This document shows positions 18,492 through 27,891 of a DNA stretch of 64,000 nucleotides, piece by piece. The DNA is from Paenibacillus monticola (GTDB taxonomy: Bacteria; Bacillota; Bacilli; Paenibacillales; Paenibacillaceae), in contig NZ_WJXB01000002.1 of NCBI RefSeq assembly GCF_009664975.1, positions 806,001 through 870,000 on the forward strand, in the 5' to 3' direction. The position numbers and the translations under genes were made by a program. Position 1 is the stretch's first letter; the number at the start of each line of letters is the position of its first letter. Under the pieces are notes generated by a model. The model was not told where the DNA came from. It was given only the letters and a program-made list of their open reading frames with translations, and did no database searches.

Positions 18492-19004
18492 ATGCAGATA
18501 TCCTCCATCTATGACACGGAATTTAAGCAGTGGAAATCTCGTTTGACCGAACTGCTCGATTTCCTTAGGCAATATGGGGAAAGACGAATAACGCTTCATG
18601 GGTGTAGGGTTCTGGCAGAGCTCACCCCTGATCAGCTGGCCCTGCCGGGTGTCTCGCTGCTGGTGGCCACCGTACGCGGCCAGAATGGCCGCCAGCTCGC
18701 AGGCGTTAGCTTCGTTTCGAACTTTGGCAAGGAAACCTGCCTTGTAGCTGTCCATCCGCTATATAGGAGCAGACATACCGGCACGGCACTGCTCGCCGCA
18801 CATTTGGAACGTCTCGGAGCGCTGGAATGCAACGTGGCCTGTGACGACATTGCCAGCCTGAAGATGTGCTTCAATGCTGGCCTTGCTGCCGTTGCGCTAA
18901 CAGGGAGCCCCAAGCCCACCTTGCTGCTTCGAGCACTGCAAAGTGCCATTAGCCCAACCATTTCTCCACAAGAAGGTGAATTACTGTGCCACAGCCCGTT
19001 TTAG
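18492..19004 (+). CDS. GNAT-family N-acetyltransferase-like protein
   Basis: 170 residues. The central part, LVAVHPLYRSRHTGTALLAAHLERL, fits GNAT motif A (the RxxxxG/A acetyl-CoA pyrophosphate loop), followed by CNVACDDIASLKMCFNAGLAA, which resembles the motif B region with the usual N-x-x-x-x-x-x-Y/F position occupied by CFNAGL. GNAT enzymes move an acyl group from acyl-CoA to an amine. Residues 1-50 are helical with no recognised domain. It lies within the ATP-grasp run: 24 bp after one yheC-type gene and overlapping the next start by 19 bp, so it probably modifies the same substrate. AGGAAG precedes the ATG. Confidence 0.72.
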   Translation: MQISSIYDTEFKQWKSRLTELLDFLRQYGERRITLHGCRVLAELTPDQLALPGVSLLVATVRGQNGRQLAGVSFVSNFGKETCLVAVHPLYRSRHTGTALLAAHLERLGALECNVACDDIASLKMCFNAGLAAVALTGSPKPTLLLRALQSAISPTISPQEGELLCHSPF

Positions 19005-20116
19005 GCATCCTCACCCTGTATTTAAATAATGCTAAGCAGCTTGAAGAACAAAGTGTATACCGGAGAATGATTATTGAAGGCCATCGAATGGGGCTGGATG
19101 TTTTTGTGTTTACCCCTGCAGATGTGCATACCAGCAAAGAACAAATTCATGCACTTGTCTATGATCCCAACACGGGCAAATGGTCGCGCAAATGGCGGGC
19201 ATTCCCGAACATGATTTATGACCGCTGCCGCATTCAGCGCAGCGAACGTTTCCAACAGCTGCTGCGCTTCCGTTCCCGTTACAATCATCTCACTTTTCTA
19301 AATCGGCCGCTGCGCAATAAATGGACCGTGCACCAGACCTTCTCCCAGAAGCCCCGCTTTCGGCAACATCTGCCGGAGACCCTGCTCTATAACTCCTCTG
19401 CGGACTTACTGAAAATGCTCAAGCAGCATCAAGTCATCTATCTCAAACCAGCTAACGGAACGGGTGGACGCGGAATCCTTCGCATTGAGAGGCTGAAAGG
19501 TACCCGCAGTGTATTCGACATTCAAGGCCGCCGCCTGGATCGCCGGATTATCACACCGCGAAAGGTTTCACAATCTCGACTGGAGGGCATTGTCCGGCAA
19601 TGGTGCATCGGGGGACGTTTTCTGGTGCAGCAGGGTATCCCGCTGCGTTTATCCAGCGGTCGTTTCCACGATTACCGTATGCTCGTGCAGAAGAACGGTA
19701 ATGGCGTCTGGGAGCTGACCGGCATGGCTGGCCGGGTCGGTGCCGCCCGCAGTGTCACCTCCAATCTGCACGGCGGTGGACACGCCGTTCGTGCGGAAAT
19801 ACTACTGAAGCAATGGCTTGGCAGTGAGGAAAAGACAGAGAAGGTGATGAAAACTGCGGAGAAGCTCGGTCTCGAAGCCGCAGCCTTTCTTGAAGACAGC
19901 TTTGGCGCCTTATGCGAACTTGCTCTGGATCTAGCCATTGACCGTGAGGGAAGCATTTACGTACTTGAGGTAAATCCCAAGCCCGCCCGTGAAGTATTCG
20001 CTCGTTCTGGAGACAGCAGTACTTACCGCAAAGCCCTAGTGCGTCCGTTGGAATACGCGTTATGGATGTATAAGAACAAGACCACGCCGAGTTCGGCGAA
20101 AACAACTGAGGAATAG
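18986..20116 (+). CDS. YheC-type ATP-grasp protein 5
   Basis: 376 residues, short form, start GTG with AAGGTG 7 bases upstream, inside the end of the GNAT gene. Features: PVLGILTLYLNNAKQLEEQS, MIYDRCRIQRSERFQQLLRF, VIYLKPANGTGGRGILRIER (ATP loop), FLVQQGIPLRLSSGRFHDYR, MLVQKNGNGVWELTGMAGRV, and DLAIDREGSIYVLEVNPKPA. The operon ends here with a terminator. A truncated, internally deleted copy of the last two thirds of this gene lies at 25328-25691, so this gene has been duplicated in the recent past. Confidence 0.87.
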   Translation: MPQPVLGILTLYLNNAKQLEEQSVYRRMIIEGHRMGLDVFVFTPADVHTSKEQIHALVYDPNTGKWSRKWRAFPNMIYDRCRIQRSERFQQLLRFRSRYNHLTFLNRPLRNKWTVHQTFSQKPRFRQHLPETLLYNSSADLLKMLKQHQVIYLKPANGTGGRGILRIERLKGTRSVFDIQGRRLDRRIITPRKVSQSRLEGIVRQWCIGGRFLVQQGIPLRLSSGRFHDYRMLVQKNGNGVWELTGMAGRVGAARSVTSNLHGGGHAVRAEILLKQWLGSEEKTEKVMKTAEKLGLEAAAFLEDSFGALCELALDLAIDREGSIYVLEVNPKPAREVFARSGDSSTYRKALVRPLEYALWMYKNKTTPSSAKTTEE

Positions 20117-20131
20117 AGGAAGATATAGAAC

Positions 20132-20164
20132 AGACAGCCCTCCTACATCTGTGGAGGGCTGTCT
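20132..20164 (+). terminator. Terminator after the ATP-grasp operon
   Basis: Perfect 12-bp stem, AGACAGCCCTCC at 20132-20143 and GGAGGGCTGTCT at 20153-20164, 16 bp after the stop; the trailing T-run is weak (GCTTAATTTAT). Confidence 0.8.
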
Positions 20165-20238
20165 GCTTAATTTATAATTTCATATCTTTCAGAACTTTAT
20201 TCTGTGGATCATTATTCAACGGGATCAGGTCTGGAATA

Positions 20239-20365
20239 ATTAAAAAGTGCAAGCGATGCCCGTTGAAAGAAGGTTGCTACAAAGAAGGCTCCCAAAGCAA
20301 AACCTACTCGGTGAGCATAAAGAGTCACGAGCATTTAAAGCAGGAACGGAAATTCAGGGAGTCGT
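20239..20365 (+). pseudogene. Remnant of an IS1182-like transposase C-terminus
   Basis: The frame reads IKKCKRCPLKEGCYKEGS, then QSKTYSVSIKSHEHLKQE. The CxxCxxxxxC cluster followed by a short basic stretch and TYSV resembles the cysteine motif near the C-terminus of IS1182-family DDE transposases, and HLKQE.KFRES resembles the region that follows. Similarity is lost after about 20365 and there is no start, so this is a fragment. The identification is from memory of the motif and is tentative. Confidence 0.42.
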
Positions 20366-20441
20366 GGCGATATTCACCGTCAATTTATACGAATATTGAA
20401 ACTGATGGAGTAAACCTGAGCTACGAAGGCAAACAGCGAGA

Positions 20442-20489
20442 AAAAAGACGACATCCACTCGGAAGTAACAGAATGGACGTCGTCTTTTT
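20442..20489. terminator. Bidirectional terminator-like hairpin
   Basis: AAAAAGACGAC (20442-20452) pairs with GTCGTCTTTTT (20479-20489), with CCA/TGG pairing further in. Poly-A and poly-T flanks make it able to act on either strand. It lies in the 475-bp gap before the SLH phosphatase stop; apart from the transposase remnant nothing else is seen in this gap. Confidence 0.65.
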
Positions 20490-20640
20490 GATACGTGTTT
20501 GTACCAAGAAAGGTTGGGCTTTCAGTGGCCTCTCTTGGGCTGTTCTTTTTGTTCAGCTTGTTTACATCGGCGGCGGGCGATCAACTTTGTAATTTCCGTT
20601 GTCCGCCCGGTTCCATTAGCTGTTAAACAGTAAATGTTTC

Positions 20641-23600
20641 TTATGGTGCTAGGAGCTTATCCAGGAGACGGATGATCATCACTACTGATTCGGCGCGGGA
20701 AGCAGATTCGTCCGGTTTAAACGCCCCGTTACCTTTACCTGATACGATACCTGCATTAGCAAAGGCATTGATTGATTCTGCTGCCCAGTTCGTAGAGATG
20801 TCGGAAAATTGCGCCGATGTGCTGGTAACATAGTTCGTAAGGCGAGCCAGCATCGTCACCATCTCTGCCCGGGTGATCTCCTGCTTGGGATGGAATGAAC
20901 GATCGGCGTAGCCCATAATCACTCCATTATCTTGAAGCGCTGCAATCGCCTCCGAAGCCCAGTGCCCTTGCGTATCGGAGAATCCGTTACCACCTGAAGC
21001 TGTCAGATCAAAAGCTTTGACAAGCATTATAGCAAACTCAGCGCGGGTGACTTTGACGTCAGGACGGTACGAGCCATCCTGATAGCCTTTTACAATCCCC
21101 ATCCTAGCTGCGCGTTCAACAAACGATGCACTCCACACAGAAGCAGGGACATCTGAGAATTTCACAACAGAAGCCGCCTCCCCTTTAGCCACGATAACTT
21201 TAACCTTATCAAGGTCTACTCTGTCGTTGAACACAGGTTTCGCTACGGTTGGCTTCGATGGATCGGCAGTTACAACTGGTGTTGGTGTTGGTACCGCTGT
21301 TGGTACCGCTGTTGCTGTCGGTGTTGGCGTTGCTGCCGGTGTCGTCCCTCCAACGTTGTTGCCTATGGCCGCCGTTACGGAGACCTGAATCTCCTTTTTA
21401 ATCCCCCCGTATGAAATAGTAATCATAGCCGTTCCTGTAGCAGCCGCTGTCACTACACCTGTTTCACTCACAGTAGTAATATAAGTATTGCTCGATACAT
21501 ATTGTGCTTCCAAAGTCTTGAGGGCAGTAGAAAGGTCCGAATATTTTGCCGTTACAGATAAGCTTTGCGTTTGACCTGCTGTCAAGGAGACCGAAGCGGG
21601 GATCACGGCCAAATCAACCACTGTCGGAGCTGGAACCTCAGTAACCATAATTGGAATTGAAATGGATTTGCCTCCGAACGATGCCGTGATCGTTACCCCT
21701 TTGCCTACTGCTACACCCGTGATGATGCCCGCATCAGATACCGAGGCAATGACAGGGTCAGATGACGTCCAAATCACTTGATCCGTGACTACTGTATTTA
21801 CTGCATTGTCATACACTGCCGTGATAACAGAAGTAGCTGTCTGACCCACTCGCAATGTGTGAGTGCCTGGATCAGCTGTCAGTTTAAGCAGCACAGGATC
21901 CGTACCCTCAGCCTGAACAGTTACAGAAATTTCAACTGGCGACATGCTGACGTAACTCGCCTGGATTGTCGTCCTGCCAATTCCAGCAGCATGAATGATT
22001 CCTTTGGCATCTACCGTAGCTACACTCTCATTAGAAGAAGTCCACGTTGCTTGATACGTGACATCAAGAGTGGAGTTATCACTATAAGTAGCGGTAAGAA
22101 CAGTCCCACGTTCTTCACCTACATTTAACGTCAGTTGGGCCGGTGATACTGCCACTGAAGTCACCGTTAGCTCATCCTTCTTCTCAATCGTGTAGTTGTC
22201 GATCAATTCTCCGCTTTCCGTAGTACGAGCCTGAACAATAATTTTGTCATGACTAACTTGAATGGCAGAGTATACCGGAACGTCATCGTCAAACATGAAA
22301 TTCATATACTCATATTTTTTTCCATCGTAGAACTTCCAGCCGGATGCGCCTCCATCCAAATAGACAGTCCCACGCTCTCCGTTCAACAAAGGCTTCCCTT
22401 CGTTCATTGGATAGGTACGTGCGTATACGTGATCGTGGCCTTCCAGTACCAAGTCTACTTTCAATTCTTCCAGAATAGGAGCAAAATATGTTTGTGTATA
22501 TTCGATCACATCCCCGCGTCCGTCTTCTGTATGATAAGCAGGCTTATGGAACATCACAATCTCCCATTTTTTATTGCTTTTCTGAATATCCTCGCGAAGC
22601 CATGCTGCTTGCTTGGACATGGTTACTTCGTCTGCTTCGGAATTCAGCACAATGAAATGCACCTCACCTGAATCGAACGAGTAGGCGTACTCCTTCTGAA
22701 TCTCCGGTCCGTTATTCGGAAGATCCAATCCCTTGGCGAATATCTCTTTGCCTTCACCTTTAACATCATGATTACCCATTGTGTAACCTGAAGGAATGGA
22801 GGATGCGTAGATCGATGAAGCTTCCCAGAACTGGTTCCACTCATTCAAGATTGCTCCATCGTCAACCATATCTCCGCCATGCATAATGAACTGGGTGTCC
22901 GGATAATGGGTTAAAGCATCACTGATCAATTGCTGATAGATTTCAAGCCCGTTATCCCCTTTCGTATGCGAATCGGTTACGAATACAAAAGAGACAGGTT
23001 GATCTGGCGCTGCATCCAATGTCTTGTACTCGTACCATGTACTCCAATGTCCTTCGTAGCCAACTCTGTAATGATAATCCGTACCTGCCTCGAGGCCGGT
23101 AACCAATGATTTATGGAACTTAATTTCGCCCAGTGGCCCGCCCTGGACCTCATGGATGACCTCCACTTCAGAGAGCGCAAGCTGCTCTGCCGCCTTTTCT
23201 GGTGCAGTAGTCAAATCACCATTAATCAAATCGCTATTTTTCACATATTGAATAGAAGTTTCTTGAACTCTTGGTGCCGTCTGCCACCCTACGCTCATCA
23301 TCGTACGCATATCTTCAGTAACAAAGGTTTGTACATATTTCGGATCGCCTCCACCAAACTGAGAAACAACGTTCATACTGATACTCTCGCTGGTACCGCC
23401 ATCCTTGACCGCCTGCACTTTCCAGGTGCCTATTGCAAGGTTAGCTAGTGCTGTATGAATCTCTCCCTTGGCATCTGTCAAGCCCAACCCTTCGGTAAGA
23501 TCCTTCTGCTGTACATCAGCGGTTGGTATGTAGCCTGTCTTGGTTCCATCCGGCAGATACACTTTTACGAATCCGGATGTATTACCTGTTGTACCGAAAA

Positions 23601-25167
23601 ATTGCCCGTTCTTCGCTGCCGCCAGCAACACTGCGGACGAACTATCCGAACTCGTATAGATATTGGAACCATCAGCGGTTACGGTCACATAAGTCTGAGG
23701 GCCGCTTGCATCGGTAAAATCGATCTCCGCTCCTTGTACCGGCTCTCCTATGTGAGTTGTAACGGTGATGATATTCGGTGTTTGCAGCCCTGAACCCTTG
23801 ACCGTTACAGTGTACGGGAATCCGATCGTATAATTCAGCGGTGTGGCAAAGGAATTCACGGGAGTGCGGCCGCCGCCATACCCAAATCCGCCCCCAACCA
23901 TGGTAATCTGCTTATACATCTCGCCGCGTTCCATCTTCGCGGATCTGTTCACCTCGAAATCGATGCTTGCCAGAGCTGCCGCATTGTCGCCCTGCAGTCC
24001 CTCTGCACTGAATTCAACATAACCGCCAGCATTATCGATGATGGTCTGCACATTACTTAAACCGGAACGTGCGTTAACAACATTCGCCTGCAGTGTCTCC
24101 GGATCGAACTTGATCTTAGCATGCATGCTCTTGGCTTCGCCTACATCCTTCGCCTCAAGCTTCAACCGGTAAATCTCATTGCTGACAGCTTCCGCTGGAG
24201 CCTCTAATGTAAACATGGCGCCGTGCTCAATGTTAAAAGTATACTCTGCTGCTTCAGGATTTCCTGCCAAATCTTTAACTTCCGCAAGCACTTGATGATA
24301 ACCACCACCCAGCGGTTCCTCCGCATGATACGTTATCGCTTTATTTATCGGATCATAGGTGTAGGTCTCTGGTGCAGCAGCTTGTCCATCCACAGTGAAT
24401 TGGACCGAATCCGGGTCGATGCCCGACTTAGCATCATCCGCCGACAGAATAATATCGGAGACGGGGGCAGTCAGCGTTTGTTTGGGAGTGGGAGACGTTG
24501 GGCTTAACACGGGAACATCCATATCTTCATCCACCGGTTCATCATAAATGAGCCTGACATCGTCAATCCAAATCGAGCCTTTATTCTTTTTACTCACTTG
24601 TCTTTCTTTCATCTGGAAGTAGAACGCCAAAGTGCCCGGAAGAGACAAATCATTCCCTATTTCAGCCTCTACATACTTCCAGCCACTCCAGTCTATACCT
24701 ACCTCTTCACTTCTAATCTCATACGTTTTGGATTTTCCAGTGGATGAAATGTAGAACTTGGAAGTTAGACCATGTCCCTCGTTGTTGGCGTATACCCACA
24801 TCCCGATTTTTTTGGGAACTCTGCCTGTCAACGCCAACTGAGTTGCCGGCCCCACTGCAACCTGGGATGGATTATCTGTTACGCCAATAAAGTCATAATC
24901 AATCCGCAAGGATTTTGCCCCGTCACGGACGTATTTCGGATTCGTTTCAAGCGCTAAACTGCCGCTATAAATACGTGCACGGTCAAAAGTTAAGTCAGCT
25001 AAACTAACATTTTCGAAATCTTCTACCATGACGACACCGCTAGGCTCCGCTGCATCCCCATAGGCCGTGGATGTCGATGAAAGTGAAGGTGGAATAAACG
25101 GGATCAGAACCGTTATTGCCAATATTCCGCTCAATACTCTCTTTACAAATGGATGATGATTACTCAC
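20641..25167 (-). CDS. Secreted SLH-anchored metallophosphatase with cohesin-like and Big_2 domains
   Basis: A 1508-residue cell-surface protein. A signal peptide (about residues 1-38, VLSGILAITVLIPFIPPSLS) is followed by a sugar-binding-like beta domain (about 45-215), an Ig-like segment, a cohesin-like domain (about 317-460, AKSMHAKIKFDPETLQ), and a purple-acid-phosphatase-type fibronectin domain (about 625-720). The calcineurin-like phosphoesterase domain (about 725-980) keeps its metal ligands: FVTDSH, HGGDMVDDG, MGNHD, VMFHKPAYH and LEGHDHVYART. Three Big_2 domains (about 1000-1260), a Pro/Thr linker and three SLH domains (about 1330-1508) finish it. Phosphate scavenging at the wall is plausible; the substrate is unknown. 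Start is GTG, with AAGGAG 11 bases upstream. Confidence 0.9.
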   Translation of the reverse strand: MSNHHPFVKRVLSGILAITVLIPFIPPSLSSTSTAYGDAAEPSGVVMVEDFENVSLADLTFDRARIYSGSLALETNPKYVRDGAKSLRIDYDFIGVTDNPSQVAVGPATQLALTGRVPKKIGMWVYANNEGHGLTSKFYISSTGKSKTYEIRSEEVGIDWSGWKYVEAEIGNDLSLPGTLAFYFQMKERQVSKKNKGSIWIDDVRLIYDEPVDEDMDVPVLSPTSPTPKQTLTAPVSDIILSADDAKSGIDPDSVQFTVDGQAAAPETYTYDPINKAITYHAEEPLGGGYHQVLAEVKDLAGNPEAAEYTFNIEHGAMFTLEAPAEAVSNEIYRLKLEAKDVGEAKSMHAKIKFDPETLQANVVNARSGLSNVQTIIDNAGGYVEFSAEGLQGDNAAALASIDFEVNRSAKMERGEMYKQITMVGGGFGYGGGRTPVNSFATPLNYTIGFPYTVTVKGSGLQTPNIITVTTHIGEPVQGAEIDFTDASGPQTYVTVTADGSNIYTSSDSSSAVLLAAAKNGQFFGTTGNTSGFVKVYLPDGTKTGYIPTADVQQKDLTEGLGLTDAKGEIHTALANLAIGTWKVQAVKDGGTSESISMNVVSQFGGGDPKYVQTFVTEDMRTMMSVGWQTAPRVQETSIQYVKNSDLINGDLTTAPEKAAEQLALSEVEVIHEVQGGPLGEIKFHKSLVTGLEAGTDYHYRVGYEGHWSTWYEYKTLDAAPDQPVSFVFVTDSHTKGDNGLEIYQQLISDALTHYPDTQFIMHGGDMVDDGAILNEWNQFWEASSIYASSIPSGYTMGNHDVKGEGKEIFAKGLDLPNNGPEIQKEYAYSFDSGEVHFIVLNSEADEVTMSKQAAWLREDIQKSNKKWEIVMFHKPAYHTEDGRGDVIEYTQTYFAPILEELKVDLVLEGHDHVYARTYPMNEGKPLLNGERGTVYLDGGASGWKFYDGKKYEYMNFMFDDDVPVYSAIQVSHDKIIVQARTTESGELIDNYTIEKKDELTVTSVAVSPAQLTLNVGEERGTVLTATYSDNSTLDVTYQATWTSSNESVATVDAKGIIHAAGIGRTTIQASYVSMSPVEISVTVQAEGTDPVLLKLTADPGTHTLRVGQTATSVITAVYDNAVNTVVTDQVIWTSSDPVIASVSDAGIITGVAVGKGVTITASFGGKSISIPIMVTEVPAPTVVDLAVIPASVSLTAGQTQSLSVTAKYSDLSTALKTLEAQYVSSNTYITTVSETGVVTAAATGTAMITISYGGIKKEIQVSVTAAIGNNVGGTTPAATPTPTATAVPTAVPTPTPVVTADPSKPTVAKPVFNDRVDLDKVKVIVAKGEAASVVKFSDVPASVWSASFVERAARMGIVKGYQDGSYRPDVKVTRAEFAIMLVKAFDLTASGGNGFSDTQGHWASEAIAALQDNGVIMGYADRSFHPKQEITRAEMVTMLARLTNYVTSTSAQFSDISTNWAAESINAFANAGIVSGKGNGAFKPDESASRAESVVMIIRLLDKLLAP

Positions 25168-25327
25168 TAACCGCCACGCTCCTTGTTATCTGTTCTTGTT
25201 AACCTCTAAACCCCATTTTTAAAAATTTAAATTTTAAAGGACAAGCGTTTTCAGCATAACGCGGCAACATGTTCGTGAGATCATCGCAGTGTAAGAAAAA
25301 AAATTAATATACGATTTGTTGAATATT
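25168..25327. other. Short AT-rich spacer upstream of the SLH phosphatase
   Basis: Should hold the promoter of the phosphatase gene. It contains a self-complementary AAATTTAAATTT (about 25223-25234). No gene is visible. Confidence 0.45.
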
Positions 25328-25691
25328 TAAATCGGCCGCTGCGCAACAACTGGACGATTCATCAGACCTTCTCTCAGAAGCCCCGCTTTCGGCAGCATCT
25401 GCCGGAGACACTGCTCTACTAGTCCTCTGCCGACCTGCAACGAATGCTGAAGCATAGCCCGGTCTCGAAGCCGCAGCTTTCTTTGAAGACAGCTTCGGAG
25501 CCTTATGCGAACTTGCCCTGGATCTAGTCATTGACCGTGAAGGAAAGATTTACGTGCTTGAGGTAAATCCCAAACCCACCCGCGAAGTATTCGCTCGGTC
25601 TGGGGACAGCAGTACCTACCGCAAAGCTCTGGTGCGTCCGTTGGATACGTATAAGAACACACCGAGCTCGGCGAAGACGGTTGAGGAATAG
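25328..25691 (+). pseudogene. Degenerate partial copy of the yheC-type gene 5
   Basis: The DNA closely follows 19299-19436 (TAAATCGGCCGCTGCGCAA onward) and then, after an internal deletion of about 430 bp, 19867-20116 (GGTCTCGAAGCCGCAG to the stop). It carries a premature TAG in the first block (CTACTAG) and lacks a start, the whole N-terminal third and the ATP-binding loop. The C-terminal metal-ligand stretch (VLEVNPKP) is still readable. It lies 5.2 kb from its parent, in the same orientation, on the other side of the SLH phosphatase gene. Confidence 0.9.
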
Positions 25692-25704
25692 AGATAAGCT
25701 CAAA

Positions 25705-25749
25705 AAAAGGTGTCCCCACCGCCATTTTCATGACGGTGAGACACCTTTT
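25705..25749 (-). terminator. Terminator overlapping the antiporter stop
   Basis: AAAAGGTGTC (25705-25714) pairs with GACACCTTTT (25740-25749), with inner CACCG/CGGTG pairing and a T-run on the minus strand. The 3' arm includes the antiporter stop codon. Confidence 0.85.
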
Positions 25750-27736
25750 AACTTGTCTCTTCTCTAAGATCATGTTCCATTAAGGCTATATTGCGCTTCA
25801 TTTCCTTCATGCTTGGTCTTAGAATCCGCCCAGTTTCGAACATTAACTGAATATTATCTCTTTCCAATTGAATCCCGAGCCTCGCCAACTCTTGCAATTC
25901 TGTGTCGAATTCCTGTTTGGTAGCAGAGACAGCTTCGCTTCCCTTCAATCTCCTCAATCTTCCTTCGTAATGCAAAATAAACGAGCTGACAATCTCAATA
26001 TCTAGTTCATCCTTATTCAATAAATCTCTTAGCTGCTGCAGCACATAAGTAATATTTAGAATTCTTAATTTATCCAGTTCCGCGCGTCTCTCATGGATAG
26101 TTAATCTGAATTGTTGAACCATCCCAATTCCCTCTTGCCAATACGTAACCGGAAGAGAACCTCTTTTGTACTGATCCTCATGAGTGAGCCTAAATAAAAA
26201 TCTATTGATCGAATTTAATTGCCGGTAAGCCATATATGGATGTACTTCTTTGCTCTCCATAACAGATAGGGTATTCTCTCTTTCCCAATTTAGAGTGGAA
26301 ACCCACATTAATTTCTCGGCGTTGTTCTTATGTTCATTTCCCTTAAGCATTCGAATTCTATCATTATATGTATTAATGATTTTGCCAATAGCAAATCTGT
26401 TCTCATCCGTTTTTTGTTCACTTAATCCGACAATGACATTCCGAAGAATATCAATCTTCGCCTGAATTTCGTCTTCATTTCGCTCAGCCACCGTTTCTCT
26501 TCCTACTAAAACAGGAAAAAGGTAGTTGGAAGCAAGCAGCGTCCATAATATTACACCCGCAGCTAAAAAGATGATCAGATCCCTTTGTGGAAATGGATTG
26601 CCATTATCCAAAAAAAACGGCAATGACATTGTACTTGCCAGTGTTACTGTTCCCCGCACACCCGCCAAACTAAGGATGAATGCCTTCTTCATTTTATCCC
26701 GCCATGGTTCTTGCAAGTCCGTGCTTCGAGGAATATCCATAATTAGAATCCAGATCAAACGTAACCCTAATACAGCCACAGTTAATAACAAGGTGTAGGT
26801 GATCACTTGAAAATGTCCTATATCTGAACTGCTCCATATGGTCTGGATAATGTCTGGCAGTTGTGTGCCTAATAGCAAGAATACTAGTCCATTTAACACA
26901 AAAATAATCACGGACCAGGTGCTTTTCGATACTATATTCAGTTTCGCAACCTCTGGATTCAATTTCTTATAGCCAAAAGAATGGGCTATCCCTGCACTAA
27001 CTACAGCTAGGATACCGTTTACTCCTAACTCTTCAGCCGCTAAATAAATAGCAAAGGGTGTTAATACTTCAATCAGCATATGAAGCGTAACATTTTCCAT
27101 GCCCAGCTTTCGCAGCCATTTGACGATTATATATTTAACTAGTGTCAATAGGAGGCCTAATATAATACCCCCTAAGGAAATATACACAAAGCTCAAACTG
27201 GCAGATTTTAATGAAAACATACCTGTGACCATAGCTGCTACTGCGAACTGAAAAGATACCAAACCCGATGCGTCATTAATTAAGGACTCGCCCTCTAGAA
27301 TTTGCATGGTTTGATGCGGGATCTCAACCTTCTCAGCCAGCGAACCGACTGCCACAGCATCCGTAGGGGCAAGCGCCGCCGCCAGAGCAAAAGCAGCTGC
27401 TAGTGGAATGATTGGGATGATCCAATTCAGAAAATAACCCAAAGCTACTACTGTCAAAAAGACCAATCCCAGCGCTAGTAAAAGAATCGGTTTCTTTAGA
27501 CCCCAAAGCGCCTCTTTATCTGCATGCTTCCCATCATTGAACAACAATGGGGCAAGAAATAACAATAAAAATAATTCAGGATTTAATGTTAATTCGTAGT
27601 GCAGAGGCAGTAGTGTAATAACCATCCCAAGCAGGATTTGAATGATGGGTACAGAAACAGAAGGGACAAATCGATTCACTAAATTTGATACTGAGATAGC
27701 CGCTAGCATAAGTAAAATATACTCAAACAATTCCAA
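25748..27736 (-). CDS. Na+/H+ antiporter, CPA1 (NhaP/NhaK-like) family
   Basis: Integral membrane cation/proton antiporter, probably Na+ or K+ exchange for pH and salt homeostasis. The N-terminal about 410 residues hold about twelve hydrophobic segments. The CPA1 core is clear: FLAPLLFNDGKHAD, AAALAPTDAVAVGSLAEK (the paired Thr-Asp region), LEGESLINDASGLVSFQ (with the essential ND), and LSLAGVRGTVTLAS. A cytoplasmic tail of about 250 charged residues follows, consistent with a regulatory domain. I start it at TTG 27736 because GGAGG lies 8 bases upstream; the frame continues 5 codons further but into that ribosome site. It is single, with its own terminator. Confidence 0.92.
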   Translation of the reverse strand: MELFEYILLMLAAISVSNLVNRFVPSVSVPIIQILLGMVITLLPLHYELTLNPELFLLLFLAPLLFNDGKHADKEALWGLKKPILLLALGLVFLTVVALGYFLNWIIPIIPLAAAFALAAALAPTDAVAVGSLAEKVEIPHQTMQILEGESLINDASGLVSFQFAVAAMVTGMFSLKSASLSFVYISLGGIILGLLLTLVKYIIVKWLRKLGMENVTLHMLIEVLTPFAIYLAAEELGVNGILAVVSAGIAHSFGYKKLNPEVAKLNIVSKSTWSVIIFVLNGLVFLLLGTQLPDIIQTIWSSSDIGHFQVITYTLLLTVAVLGLRLIWILIMDIPRSTDLQEPWRDKMKKAFILSLAGVRGTVTLASTMSLPFFLDNGNPFPQRDLIIFLAAGVILWTLLASNYLFPVLVGRETVAERNEDEIQAKIDILRNVIVGLSEQKTDENRFAIGKIINTYNDRIRMLKGNEHKNNAEKLMWVSTLNWERENTLSVMESKEVHPYMAYRQLNSINRFLFRLTHEDQYKRGSLPVTYWQEGIGMVQQFRLTIHERRAELDKLRILNITYVLQQLRDLLNKDELDIEIVSSFILHYEGRLRRLKGSEAVSATKQEFDTELQELARLGIQLERDNIQLMFETGRILRPSMKEMKRNIALMEHDLREETS

Positions 27737-27891
27737 TCGAGCTTCCTCCAATCTCTTTTAAACTTTTTGACATAACAAAATTCTATCATATTAATTGATG
27801 CTCTGTGATTTTTGGATAATGCGAACTATGCTGAGAAATGAATCGTATAAAACCTATAAAATAATTAGTATCTATTGAAAAAACAATTAAA

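Noticed and set aside
20263..20592. Open frame of 109 codons as an intact gene
   Set aside because: It starts inside a transposase-like fragment, loses similarity after about 35 residues and crosses a terminator-like hairpin.
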